This document shows positions 17,133-23,664 of a stretch of DNA of 25,457 nucleotides, one piece after another (the stretch's first letter is position 1; every line of letters starts with the position of its first letter). The notes under the pieces were generated by a model that saw only the letters and a list, made by a program, of their open reading frames with translations, was not told the origin of the DNA and searched no databases. The stretch comes from Streptomyces sp. NRRL WC-3618 (lineage in GTDB: Bacteria; Actinomycetota; Actinomycetes; Streptomycetales; Streptomycetaceae), in NCBI RefSeq assembly GCF_001280005.1, contig NZ_LGDW01000020.1, forward strand, positions 1 to 25,457, written 5' to 3'. The position numbers and the translations under genes were made by a program.

Positions 17133-20100
17133 TGCGTCACCTCGTCCCTGAGAGTCGTCACGGGCTTCGCCCGCCGAAGTACGAGGGCCGCGGTCACCAG
17201 GGCGGGGCCCGCCGCGAGGGCCGCCAGCAAGGCGGCCAGCCGCGGGAGCGGAAGTTCCACCAGCACCGGCGGGAGCGGCCGGGTGGCCTGCCCGGTCAGG
17301 ACGACGAGGGGCACCAGCGCGTGCGTCAGTACCGCGCCCAGGGCCGTGCCGACCAGCAGCGCCAAGGCCACCAGGACGCCGTGCTCGACGGCGACAAGGC
17401 GGGCCAGCCGGCGGCGCGGTGTGCCGAGGGCGCGCAGTACGGCGAACTCGTCGTCCCGGACGCGTATCGCCCCCACCGCGCTCACCGCGAAGCCGAGCGA
17501 GGCGAAGAGCACCGTCACCCCGGCCGCCGCGACCAGCGCCGCTTCCGGGGCCGCCCCGAACGGGTCGTCGCGCAGTTCGGCCGCGATCTCGTCGCGCACC
17601 ACCACCTGCTCCGGATCGACGTCGGGCAGGGCCCGCACGGCAGCCGCCGTGGCAGCGGGCGCGGTCGTGCGCAACCACCACTCGGTGGGCGCGAGGCCGC
17701 TTCCGTAGCGGGCCTGAAGCACCCGGTCGACGGCCCGGAGATCGACCATCAGGGCCCCGCCGTCCTGCGCGGTGGTCTCCGTCGTGGGCAGCGCGCTCGC
17801 GGTGCGGACGAGGCGTACGGGCACGGAACGGCCGTCGAACGGCACCTCCACGCGTTCGCCCTCGCGTGCACCGGACGCGGTGAGGAACCGTCGGGTGGCG
17901 ACCGCGACGACCTCGGGCGCCGGGGGCTGGGCGACCTTCAGCCGGACCTCCAGCGGCGTGGCGCCCGGCGGGACGTCCGGCGGCAGATATCCGGTGCCGT
18001 AGGTCATGGTGACGGGGGCCGTCGACGTGATCCGGGGGCGGGTCGGCCGGGCGCTGTCGTCGGGGGCGAAGGCGGCCGAGTCGGACTCGGCGGAGGTCGC
18101 CCACCGCGTCGGCAGGGTCAGCTTCCGGACGTCACCGTCGCCCGCCGTCGCCGTGAGCGTCTCGAGGACCAGGCGGTGCTTGTGGGCACGGCCGGTCGGC
18201 TGCGACATGCTCAGGGTGAGCCCGGTCAGCGCCAACGGGCCCTGGGCGCCGTTCAGATCGGGGGTCAGCGGGTGCGGGCGGCCGTCGGCGGCGAGGTGGC
18301 CGGACGGTATCTCGTAGGAGGTTCCGTGACTGTCCCGCACGGTGAGCGTGACGTCGGCGCCCGGCCCCGGCGCGGTGCTGTGCAGGGCGGCGGTCAGCGT
18401 GAGCCGGGCCGTGCCCTTCGGTATCCCGACGCCCGAGGGCGCCCCGCGCGGGGCGAGCCCGGCGAGCAGCGGACCGTCCGCCAGGTCGTCCCGCGCCAGC
18501 ACCACCCCGGGTGCCTCCGCCGTGTTCAGGGCCACGACGGTCGCGGTGCGGCTGCCGGAGAGCGGCACGGTGCCACGGACCGCAGGAGTGACGGCGTCGA
18601 CGTGCGGGAGGTTCGCGTAGACGTCCGTACGGCCCACACCGCCGCTCCCGGCGGTCATGACGCGCACCTCGGTACCCGCGCGGAAGTCGGCCTGGTCGGC
18701 CTGGGAACGGTGCCAGGACGCGCCCTGCCCGATCGCGATGACGCCCAGCGCCACGGAGATGACCAGGAGCAGCACCGGACCCGCCCCGCGCATCGGCCGA
18801 CGGCTGAACTGCCAGCCGACCATGGCCGCGGTCAGCCCGTGCCCACGGGTCAGCAGCCGCTCGCCGACCCGCGCCAGCAGGGGCAGCAGCCGCAGCACCA
18901 GAACCGTTCCGGCGAGCAGCACCACGGCGGGCGCCGCCACCAGCAGCGGGTCGACGCCGAGAACACCCTCGCGGTCGGCGGTGACAGCACCGGAGTCCTG
19001 GCTGCCGAGCAGCCAGAAGGCGACCCCGGCCACGGCGAGCAGCCCGACATCCCCGCCGGCGCGCAGAGGTCCGGCCAGCGCCCCCGCCCGCACGGTGACG
19101 GTGCCCGCGAAGGACGCCCGCCACGCCGGGACGGCCACTGCCAGCGCACACAGCGCGGCCACACCCGCGGCGACCGCCCACACCTCGGCCCGGCCCCCGG
19201 CCGGCACGTCGACGCGCATTCCGATCCGGCCCAGCGCCCCCTGCCCGACGAGCAGCCGCGTCAACGGCCCCGACAACAGCGGCGCCACCACCACGGCCGG
19301 TACGGAGATCAGCAGGGCCTCCAGCGCGGCCAGGCCCGCCAGCCGGGCCCGGGTGGCACCGCGCGCCCGCAGCAACCGGGTCTCGGCCGTACGTTCGGAG
19401 CTGAGCAGTCGCGCGACGAGCAACAGGGCGCAGGCCGCGAGCAGTACGAGCTGACCGGCGACGATCAGCATGCTGGAACGCGTGACGAGCAGGGCGCGTT
19501 CGACGCGGTCCAGCACGTCGGGCAACGCGGTGGCCACGACGGTCGCCCCGCCGAGCGAGGGCTGCTTGCGCAACCGGACACTCCCCGAGCGCGCGGCCTC
19601 GCGCAGCGCGCCGATCCGCTCCGTCGTCAGCGAGGAGTAGTCGGCGGACGCCAGCCAGCCCGACGCCCCGACGCTCACCCGCCCCGACGCCGGCACACCC
19701 GGGGCGGTGAGCAGCGGCCCGTACGTCGTGAAACTCGACGCCTGCACACCCCGGCCGCCCAGCTCGTCCAACTGCCAGTAGGGCGCCCGGACATCCACCG
19801 GCCGGTACACGCCGGTGATCAGGACGCGCACCGGCGGTCCGTGCAACTGGTCGGTCAGGGTCAGCCGGGCGCCGGGAGCCACCCCGAGCTGCCGGGCGGC
19901 GCGCTGCGGCAGTGCGACCTCTATGATCCCGGCGGTCACCGCCTCACGGGGGAGCCGTCCCGCGACGGTCCGTACCTGTGTGCGATCGAGGGCCGCGAAG
20001 TGCGTGAGGTCGGGGTTCCCGCCCCGCTCGGCGGCGGGCCGCAGCGCGAGGGGCAGCGCGTAGGGCCCGGAACGCAGCAGGGTACGTACCCGCACGGGCA

Positions 20101-20392
20101 GCCCGTCGAAGACGCCCCGGGCCCCCACCCGCACGGCGTCGTCGGCGGCCTTCCGCTCACCGGCGGGCACATCGGCCTTGACCACCAACGCGGCCTCACC
20201 AGCGGTACGTTGCCCAGCAAGCGACCGCCGCAACGCCGCATCCCCGATCGCGCCCGAGTAGGCGGTGAGCGAGGCCAGCACGGTAGTGGTCAGCAACACG
20301 GTGAGCAGGGCGGCCCCAAGAAGCGCGCGATAAACCCAGGCCCGCAGCCCAACAAACCGCAACAAGCCCGCAGGCAACCCGCGTTCCCCCAC
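17129..20392 (-). CDS. FtsX-like permease family protein (first permease)
   Basis: Encodes 1087 aa from GTG 20392, chosen because GGGGGG sits just upstream; GTG 20416 in the same frame is possible. The first span follows at about residue 20 (ALLGAALLTVLLTTTVLASL). About ten spans are visible in three groups, split by a large N-terminal extracellular domain and a second of about 400 residues, with the last group at the C-terminus (VLFASLGFAVSAVGAIRVRD, VLVALALLVGTALGAVLTHA, LAALLAALAAGPALVTAALV). RDDEFAVLRALGTPRRRLAR near the end is the coupling-helix type motif of FtsX permeases. Its stop overlaps the next gene's start. First gene of the operon; substrate unknown. Confidence 0.87.
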   Translation of the reverse strand: MGERGLPAGLLRFVGLRAWVYRALLGAALLTVLLTTTVLASLTAYSGAIGDAALRRSLAGQRTAGEAALVVKADVPAGERKAADDAVRVGARGVFDGLPVRVRTLLRSGPYALPLALRPAAERGGNPDLTHFAALDRTQVRTVAGRLPREAVTAGIIEVALPQRAARQLGVAPGARLTLTDQLHGPPVRVLITGVYRPVDVRAPYWQLDELGGRGVQASSFTTYGPLLTAPGVPASGRVSVGASGWLASADYSSLTTERIGALREAARSGSVRLRKQPSLGGATVVATALPDVLDRVERALLVTRSSMLIVAGQLVLLAACALLLVARLLSSERTAETRLLRARGATRARLAGLAALEALLISVPAVVVAPLLSGPLTRLLVGQGALGRIGMRVDVPAGGRAEVWAVAAGVAALCALAVAVPAWRASFAGTVTVRAGALAGPLRAGGDVGLLAVAGVAFWLLGSQDSGAVTADREGVLGVDPLLVAAPAVVLLAGTVLVLRLLPLLARVGERLLTRGHGLTAAMVGWQFSRRPMRGAGPVLLLVISVALGVIAIGQGASWHRSQADQADFRAGTEVRVMTAGSGGVGRTDVYANLPHVDAVTPAVRGTVPLSGSRTATVVALNTAEAPGVVLARDDLADGPLLAGLAPRGAPSGVGIPKGTARLTLTAALHSTAPGPGADVTLTVRDSHGTSYEIPSGHLAADGRPHPLTPDLNGAQGPLALTGLTLSMSQPTGRAHKHRLVLETLTATAGDGDVRKLTLPTRWATSAESDSAAFAPDDSARPTRPRITSTAPVTMTYGTGYLPPDVPPGATPLEVRLKVAQPPAPEVVAVATRRFLTASGAREGERVEVPFDGRSVPVRLVRTASALPTTETTAQDGGALMVDLRAVDRVLQARYGSGLAPTEWWLRTTAPAATAAAVRALPDVDPEQVVVRDEIAAELRDDPFGAAPEAALVAAAGVTVLFASLGFAVSAVGAIRVRDDEFAVLRALGTPRRRLARLVAVEHGVLVALALLVGTALGAVLTHALVPLVVLTGQATRPLPPVLVELPLPRLAALLAALAAGPALVTAALVLRRAKPVTTLRDEVTQ

Positions 20393-20550
20393 CAAACCCC
20401 CCGGTTTCCACCACACGGCCCGGGGCGCGATGAGACGCCGGGGGCGTGTGGGTGCAGGTGGGCATTGTAGGACTGAGGTTGGTCGCTTGTGATCGAAAGC
20501 CAGGCGTTTTTTGATCCCACAGTTTCGACTTGCCACCTCACCTCGCGCGA

Positions 20551-20556
20551 TATATT
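20551..20556 (+). promoter_or_regulatory. Possible -10 of the toxin-antitoxin operon
   Basis: TATATT at 20551-20556 is the most AT-rich hexamer in the area and lies 16 bases before the operator palindrome. TTGCCA at 20530-20535 could be the -35, but the 15-bp spacing is short. Tentative. Confidence 0.3.
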
Positions 20557-20571
20557 CGATCATGTACACTG

Positions 20572-20589
20572 ATACATCATTTGATGTAT
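20572..20589. promoter_or_regulatory. Operator palindrome of the VapBC-type operon
   Basis: ATACATCATTTGATGTAT is a perfect inverted repeat with 8-bp arms and a 2-base centre, 15 bases upstream of the antitoxin start and next to the probable -10. Ribbon-helix-helix antitoxins commonly bind such sites to repress their own operon. Confidence 0.65.
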
Positions 20590-20604
20590 ACAGAGGTGAG
20601 GCTC

Positions 20605-20832
20605 ATGAGCAGAACGGTCATCGATCTCGACGACGACGCCCTGGAAGCCGCAGCGAAGGAGCTGGGCACTTCCACGAAGCGGGACACCATCAACACCGCC
20701 CTGCGCGAGATCGTCGCCCGCAATCGCCGCCTGCGTGCCCTGCACGAGCTGCAGGATCTCGCGGACGAAGGTGCCCTCGACGTCGAACTCCTCCTGGACA
20801 AGCGCAACTACCGAGGTGGTCCCGCCCGGTGA
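20605..20832 (+). CDS. vapB: VapB-type antitoxin, ribbon-helix-helix
   Basis: Encodes 75 aa from ATG 20605, with GAGGTGAG just upstream. Residues 3-40 (RTVIDLDDDALEAAAKELG, then TSTKRDTINTALREIVARN) form the beta strand and two helices of a ribbon-helix-helix DNA-binding domain of the VapB/DUF2191 type. The C-terminal part (LADEGALDVELLLDKRNYRG) would wrap the toxin and block its active site. Its stop overlaps the toxin start as GTGA. A perfect palindrome in the promoter region is the expected autoregulatory site. Upstream frames starting earlier are not needed. Confidence 0.88.
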   Translation: MSRTVIDLDDDALEAAAKELGTSTKRDTINTALREIVARNRRLRALHELQDLADEGALDVELLLDKRNYRGGPAR

Positions 20833-21236
20833 GCGTGGCCGACTACCTCATCGACACGTCGGCCCTGGCTCGCGTACTGCTGCGACAGGCAACCGAAGAG
20901 TGGGAACAGCGGATGGGCGCCGGACTGATCGCCTTGTGCGACCTCACCGAACTGGAAGTCCTCTACTCCGCACGTTCCGTGAAAGACCGCGAGGCCATCC
21001 AGAAACGTCTGAACCAGTTCACCTGGTGCCCCATGCCCGACGGCATCCATCGCCGAGCCCGAGTTGTCCAACGCGAGCTCACCGCCAAGGGTGAGCACCG
21101 CAGCGCCGGAGCCGTCGACCTTCTCGTGGCCGCAGCCGCGGAAGAAGCGGGACTCGCGCTGCTGCACTACGACAGTGACTTCGAAACCATCGCCCGCACC
21201 ACAGGCCAGCCGGTCCGACGGATCGACCTCAGGTAG
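20829..21236 (+). CDS. vapC: VapC-type toxin, PIN-domain ribonuclease
   Basis: Encodes 135 aa from GTG 20829 overlapping the antitoxin stop; GTG 20835 is an alternative. The PIN fold is clear: YLIDTSALARVL (catalytic Asp9), CDLTELEVLYSAR (acidic Glu41/Glu43), then SAGAVDLLVAAAAEEAGLAL (Asp97) and HYDSDFETIA (Asp115/Asp117). These four acidic positions bind the metal for RNA cleavage. The family inhibits growth by cutting tRNA or rRNA when the antitoxin is lost. Length is normal and no key residue is missing, so it should be active. This pair opens the accessory region to its right. Confidence 0.9.
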   Translation: MSVADYLIDTSALARVLLRQATEEWEQRMGAGLIALCDLTELEVLYSARSVKDREAIQKRLNQFTWCPMPDGIHRRARVVQRELTAKGEHRSAGAVDLLVAAAAEEAGLALLHYDSDFETIARTTGQPVRRIDLR

Positions 21237-21469
21237 CCGGTCGGTTCGGATATCCACCCGCACTACCGAGTGAGCTTGCCGCGCCCGGCGATTCCGACGC
21301 CGGGGCACGGCACACGTCGCGGCGCGGCGAGAAAATGCCCCTGAGCTCTGCCAGCCGGTGGCGATCTTCACGCGCGCGGCGAAGGCACGCTGACTTGGCC
21401 GGCGGAACAACCGCGACATCCACGAAGATTCGTAAGCGCCGGGCCTCTCGGCTACTGCGACCCGTAGTT

Positions 21470-21506
21470 GTCGGCGCCGACGTTGTCAGTGCTGACTCTT
21501 AGAGTC
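21470..21506. promoter_or_regulatory. Three abutting palindromes just before the Shedu gene
   Basis: GTCGGCGCCGAC (21470-21481) and GTCAGTGCTGAC (21485-21496) are self-complementary or nearly so, with starts 15 bp apart. GACTCTTAGAGTC (21494-21506) is a third perfect inverted repeat sharing three bases with the second. The last ends 5 bases before the Shedu ATG. No strong ribosome site is seen, so the cluster probably overlaps the promoter or start region. Likely operator sites for an unknown regulator. Confidence 0.5.
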
Positions 21507-21511
21507 CCGGT

Positions 21512-22726
21512 ATGGCGATATTCCGGTCCAGCTACTCGCTCAGGCTCATGGTCGAAGAAGCGCGAAAACTCACCGAGCACGCTGGCGTGCGTGAACGGAT
21601 CGACGCGGTGCTGCGCATCATGGGCGATGGCTTCGGCGGGACGTACGGCAAGGGAAGACCGCTGGTGGACGCCCTGGAAGATGTGGCCCAACAGTGCCTA
21701 CTCCATGAGGAGTTCGCGCTAGCTCAGCGCTTCCAGAGGTTCGCCGGCTACGCGGGCGGCAAACTCTTCCTTGACACCATTGAGAATTACTACGATGCGG
21801 AGGCGCGGCAGCGGAGCGAGGAGTTCATGCGGCGAATGGCGGCAATGGGTACAGAGCGCGCCGTGTCCGTCCTGGAGGCGCTGCGCGCCGAGAATCCCGA
21901 TGCGAGTGTCACCGACGCCCTTGCTCTCTTCCGCGGCATCGCCCGGTCCACCGGCCATCTGGGTATCGGAGACGGCGAGGGTGGAATCCAACTGTCCACC
22001 AAGTACCTCAAGCGCCTCCAGGCGTACGGGCACATGGAACTGATCCTGCGGGATCTGCCCCGGCCGGCCTCCGCCGAAACCGCCCGGATGATGAGCGAGT
22101 TCCTGGAAGATGCGGATGCTGGAATGCTGGCTCAGTTGCTTGAACTGCGGGCCAGGCGGGCGGGCCTCGCCTCCCTGCGTGCCGCAGTGAACCGCCCTGA
22201 GAGCTCTGAGGGTGCCCTCCACTCCTGCCTGAGGAATCAGGAGTGGATCTTCGGCGGTGCCTTCGTGGCTGAGCTGGCCCGCCGCCAGTACACCCCGGAC
22301 ACCATTCTCGACATTCCGCTGCTGCGAGGGGACGGCTCATTGCAGGTAGTGGAACTCAAGCGCGCCAACATCGAGAAACTGGTCATCCGACCCAGCGGCC
22401 AACTCATGCTGGGCGCCCCGGTCCACCAGGCGGTCTCACAGGCGCAGAACTACCTACGGACTCTGGACGAGGGCCGTGAAGCCATCCTCGCGCGATACGG
22501 AGTCGACACGCGCAGGGCCTCTGCCACAGTCGTGATCGGGCATCCGCAGTACGTGAGTGAGGGGATCACGCCCCAGCAGGTAGCGGACACGCTGCGAACC
22601 TACAACACGCATATGGCGCGCATAGAAGTGATCACCTACGAGACCTTGCTGGATTCCGCGGAGCGGTTGCTGGCGCTCTCGGCGGACGAGCAGAGCTCCG
22701 GCCCAGTTGACGGACACACGGCATGA
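21512..22726 (+). CDS. sduA: Shedu-family (DUF4263) defence nuclease
   Basis: Encodes 404 aa from ATG 21512. The C-terminal part matches the Shedu/SduA nuclease domain: LRNQEWIFGGAFVAELA (240-256), then the PD-(D/E)xK core ILDIPLLRGDGSLQVVELKR with Asp267, Glu281 and Lys283, followed by the conserved helix HQAVSQAQNYL (305-315) and the strand VVIGHP (340-345). The N-terminal 240 residues are helical and not recognised; in this family that part varies and is thought to sense the phage. Shedu is a single-gene anti-phage system in which the nuclease degrades DNA. Codon use is less extreme in GC than the left half, fitting acquisition. It overlaps the next gene by ATGA. Confidence 0.82.
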   Translation: MAIFRSSYSLRLMVEEARKLTEHAGVRERIDAVLRIMGDGFGGTYGKGRPLVDALEDVAQQCLLHEEFALAQRFQRFAGYAGGKLFLDTIENYYDAEARQRSEEFMRRMAAMGTERAVSVLEALRAENPDASVTDALALFRGIARSTGHLGIGDGEGGIQLSTKYLKRLQAYGHMELILRDLPRPASAETARMMSEFLEDADAGMLAQLLELRARRAGLASLRAAVNRPESSEGALHSCLRNQEWIFGGAFVAELARRQYTPDTILDIPLLRGDGSLQVVELKRANIEKLVIRPSGQLMLGAPVHQAVSQAQNYLRTLDEGREAILARYGVDTRRASATVVIGHPQYVSEGITPQQVADTLRTYNTHMARIEVITYETLLDSAERLLALSADEQSSGPVDGHTA

Positions 22727-23046
22727 ACGACCACTCTCCCGCGATCGAGCCGCTCCTGGCGAGACTCTGCGGTGGCGCCATCAGCGGCAAGGACTACGTC
22801 GGCTACTTCATGAACGAGCACGGCGAGGAACTCGTCTTCGCCCAGCGGCGGGGCGACAAGACCGCCCGGCTCTGGCACAGCGACGTGGACTGGAAGATGG
22901 TCCGGGTCGGTGATCATTCGATACGACTCGACGGAGCCATGGAAGGGGTGATCACTGTGGCCGACCTGATCATCGACCGCTCTGAGGCGACATGGTTGTC
23001 CTCCTGCCTGGCAGCCTCCCGCCATCTGCGCCCGGGGCGCGCTTGA
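22723..23046 (+). CDS. Small protein of unknown function, coupled to Shedu gene
   Basis: Encodes 107 aa from ATG 22723, whose first four bases overlap the Shedu stop (ATGA), so the two are translated together. I do not recognise a family. The sequence looks globular and soluble: a beta-rich middle (YVGYFMNEHGEELVFAQRRG, then TARLWHSDVDWKMVRVGD) and a C-terminal helix (ATWLSSCLAASRHL). It has two Cys but no metal motif, signal or membrane segment. Coupling suggests a role with the nuclease (immunity, sensing or regulation) or a mere passenger. A tRNA-like remnant begins 59 bases after the stop. Confidence 0.7.
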   Translation: MNDHSPAIEPLLARLCGGAISGKDYVGYFMNEHGEELVFAQRRGDKTARLWHSDVDWKMVRVGDHSIRLDGAMEGVITVADLIIDRSEATWLSSCLAASRHLRPGRA

Positions 23047-23104
23047 GTCGTACAGAAGCAGGCCCGCCAGGTCGATCCCGTAGGCACCCGGCCTGGTGTT
23101 TGTC

Positions 23105-23149
23105 TGCCGCGGTGGTGGGATTCGAGCCCGATGACCTTTAGGTCCCGAA
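23105..23149 (-). other. Diverged tRNA 3'-half remnant (older attachment site?)
   Basis: Read on the minus strand, TTCGGGAC, AGGTC, TCGAATCCC and CCACC appear in the same order and spacing as in the tRNA-Pro fragment at 23242-23285. Aligned by eye, 35 of 44 positions match with one gap. The T-stem no longer pairs properly and there is no 5' half, so it cannot be a working tRNA. It is best read as an old, decayed copy of the same integration core. Confidence 0.5.
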
Positions 23150-23200
23150 TTACTAGCCGTTCTTGGCGAGGGCTCGCGGGGTACTCCGCTGTACGCACGA

Positions 23201-23236
23201 CAGAGGCCCATTCACAATCCCGTGAATGGGCCTCTG
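23201..23236 (-). terminator. Strong intrinsic hairpin beside the tRNA-Pro remnant
   Basis: CAGAGGCCCATTCAC (23201-23215) and GTGAATGGGCCTCTG (23222-23236) are perfectly complementary: a 15-bp stem with a 6-base loop. It lies 5 bases past the tRNA 3' end on the minus strand, the usual place of a tRNA terminator. It can also stop plus-strand transcripts from the Shedu operon. Confidence 0.8.
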
Positions 23237-23241
23237 ACCTG

Positions 23242-23285
23242 TGTCGGGGTGGCGGGATTTGAACCCACGACCTCTTCGTCCCGAA
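23242..23285 (-). other. 3' half of tRNA-Pro(CGG): attachment-site remnant
   Basis: On the minus strand this reads TTCGGGA (anticodon loop, CGG), CGAAG (anticodon stem 3' side), AGGTC (variable loop), GTGGG-TTCAAAT-CCCGC (T arm) and CACCCCG plus A (acceptor 3' strand). The 5' half that should precede it is replaced by unrelated sequence, so it is not a functional gene. A duplicated tRNA 3' half is the hallmark of tRNA-targeting integrative elements. Because a tRNA-type terminator follows directly, the original chromosome probably lies to the left and the element to the right. Confidence 0.75.
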
Positions 23286-23340
23286 GCAACTTGGGTGGGG
23301 GTGGCGCCTTGGGCTGGTGTGGCTTTCGCCTGCGTTGATG

Positions 23341-23380
23341 GTCCGCAGACGTTCGCGGGCGTCCGCCGCTGTTCGTGGGC
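23341..23380 (+). repeat. Two 20-bp direct repeats next to the attachment remnant
   Basis: GTCCGCAGACGTTCGCGGGC (23341-23360) is followed at once by GTCCGCCGCTGTTCGTGGGC (23361-23380), matching at 16 of 20 positions; the next two bases (GT) also repeat. They lie 55 bases inside the element from the tRNA core, where integrase arm sites are often found. Confidence 0.5.
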
Positions 23381-23468
23381 GTTGTCACGCAGTTAGACAC
23401 TCACCGTCCGATCGCACGATACGGCAAAGGCACGGTCTGGTCTGGGTTGATCCAGTAGAGAATGCACA

Positions 23469-23603
23469 GTGGACGTAGCTGCGGAACTGCGGGCTCTTAC
23501 GGCCTCTTTGGCGCGAGAAGAGGGGGTCTTCGGCCGTGTGGTCGAGGAGGCCGGCGGATCCGTTCCGGAACTCGTCCGCCGAGTTGTCGGGCCGGAGACC
23601 TGA
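23469..23603 (+). CDS. Possible 44-residue small protein
   Basis: GTG 23469 opens a short frame reading VDVAAELRALTASLAREEGV, then FGRVVEEAGGSVPELVRR and a stop at 23603. The composition is protein-like: two amphipathic helices rich in Leu, Val, Glu and Arg, no low-complexity. No clear ribosome site precedes it and I know no family. It faces the HNH gene across a 61-bp gap. It may be real, a remnant, or chance. Confidence 0.25.
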   Translation: MDVAAELRALTASLAREEGVFGRVVEEAGGSVPELVRRVVGPET

Positions 23604-23664
23604 GGCAGCGGGTCGTGATCGGCTACACCACGGCCGGGGACACGACCGTGGCAAGCCGGTGCGG

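Larger units (their letters stand above)
23047..23664. other. Junction region between Shedu operon and HNH gene
   Basis: Apart from the possible 44-residue frame, no gene is seen. In order it holds the decayed tRNA-like fragment, the strong hairpin, the tRNA-Pro 3' half and the 20-bp repeats. No integrase or excisionase is recognisable. Confidence 0.6.

Noticed and set aside
17133..18104. N-terminal extension of the second FtsX gene
   Set aside because: It overlaps the first FtsX gene in another frame and is Arg/Gly-rich; the GTGA overlap gives a natural start at 17132.
15801..20470. Long plus-strand frames (635 and 1049 aa) opposite the FtsX genes
   Set aside because: Antisense shadows: Gly/Arg/Gln/His-rich with no membrane or domain character, while the minus strand encodes clear FtsX permeases.
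21237..21469. Possible gene remnant between the toxin and Shedu genes
   Set aside because: Frames on both strands are short and unrecognisable; I could not support a transposase or other remnant.
23105..23178. Complete tRNA at the decayed fragment
   Set aside because: No matching 5' acceptor strand or D arm is present and the T-stem does not pair.
23212..23400. Minus-strand 62-aa frame containing EVVGSNPATPT
   Set aside because: This peptide is the well-known artefact of translating a tRNA 3' end; it marks the tRNA fragment, not a gene.
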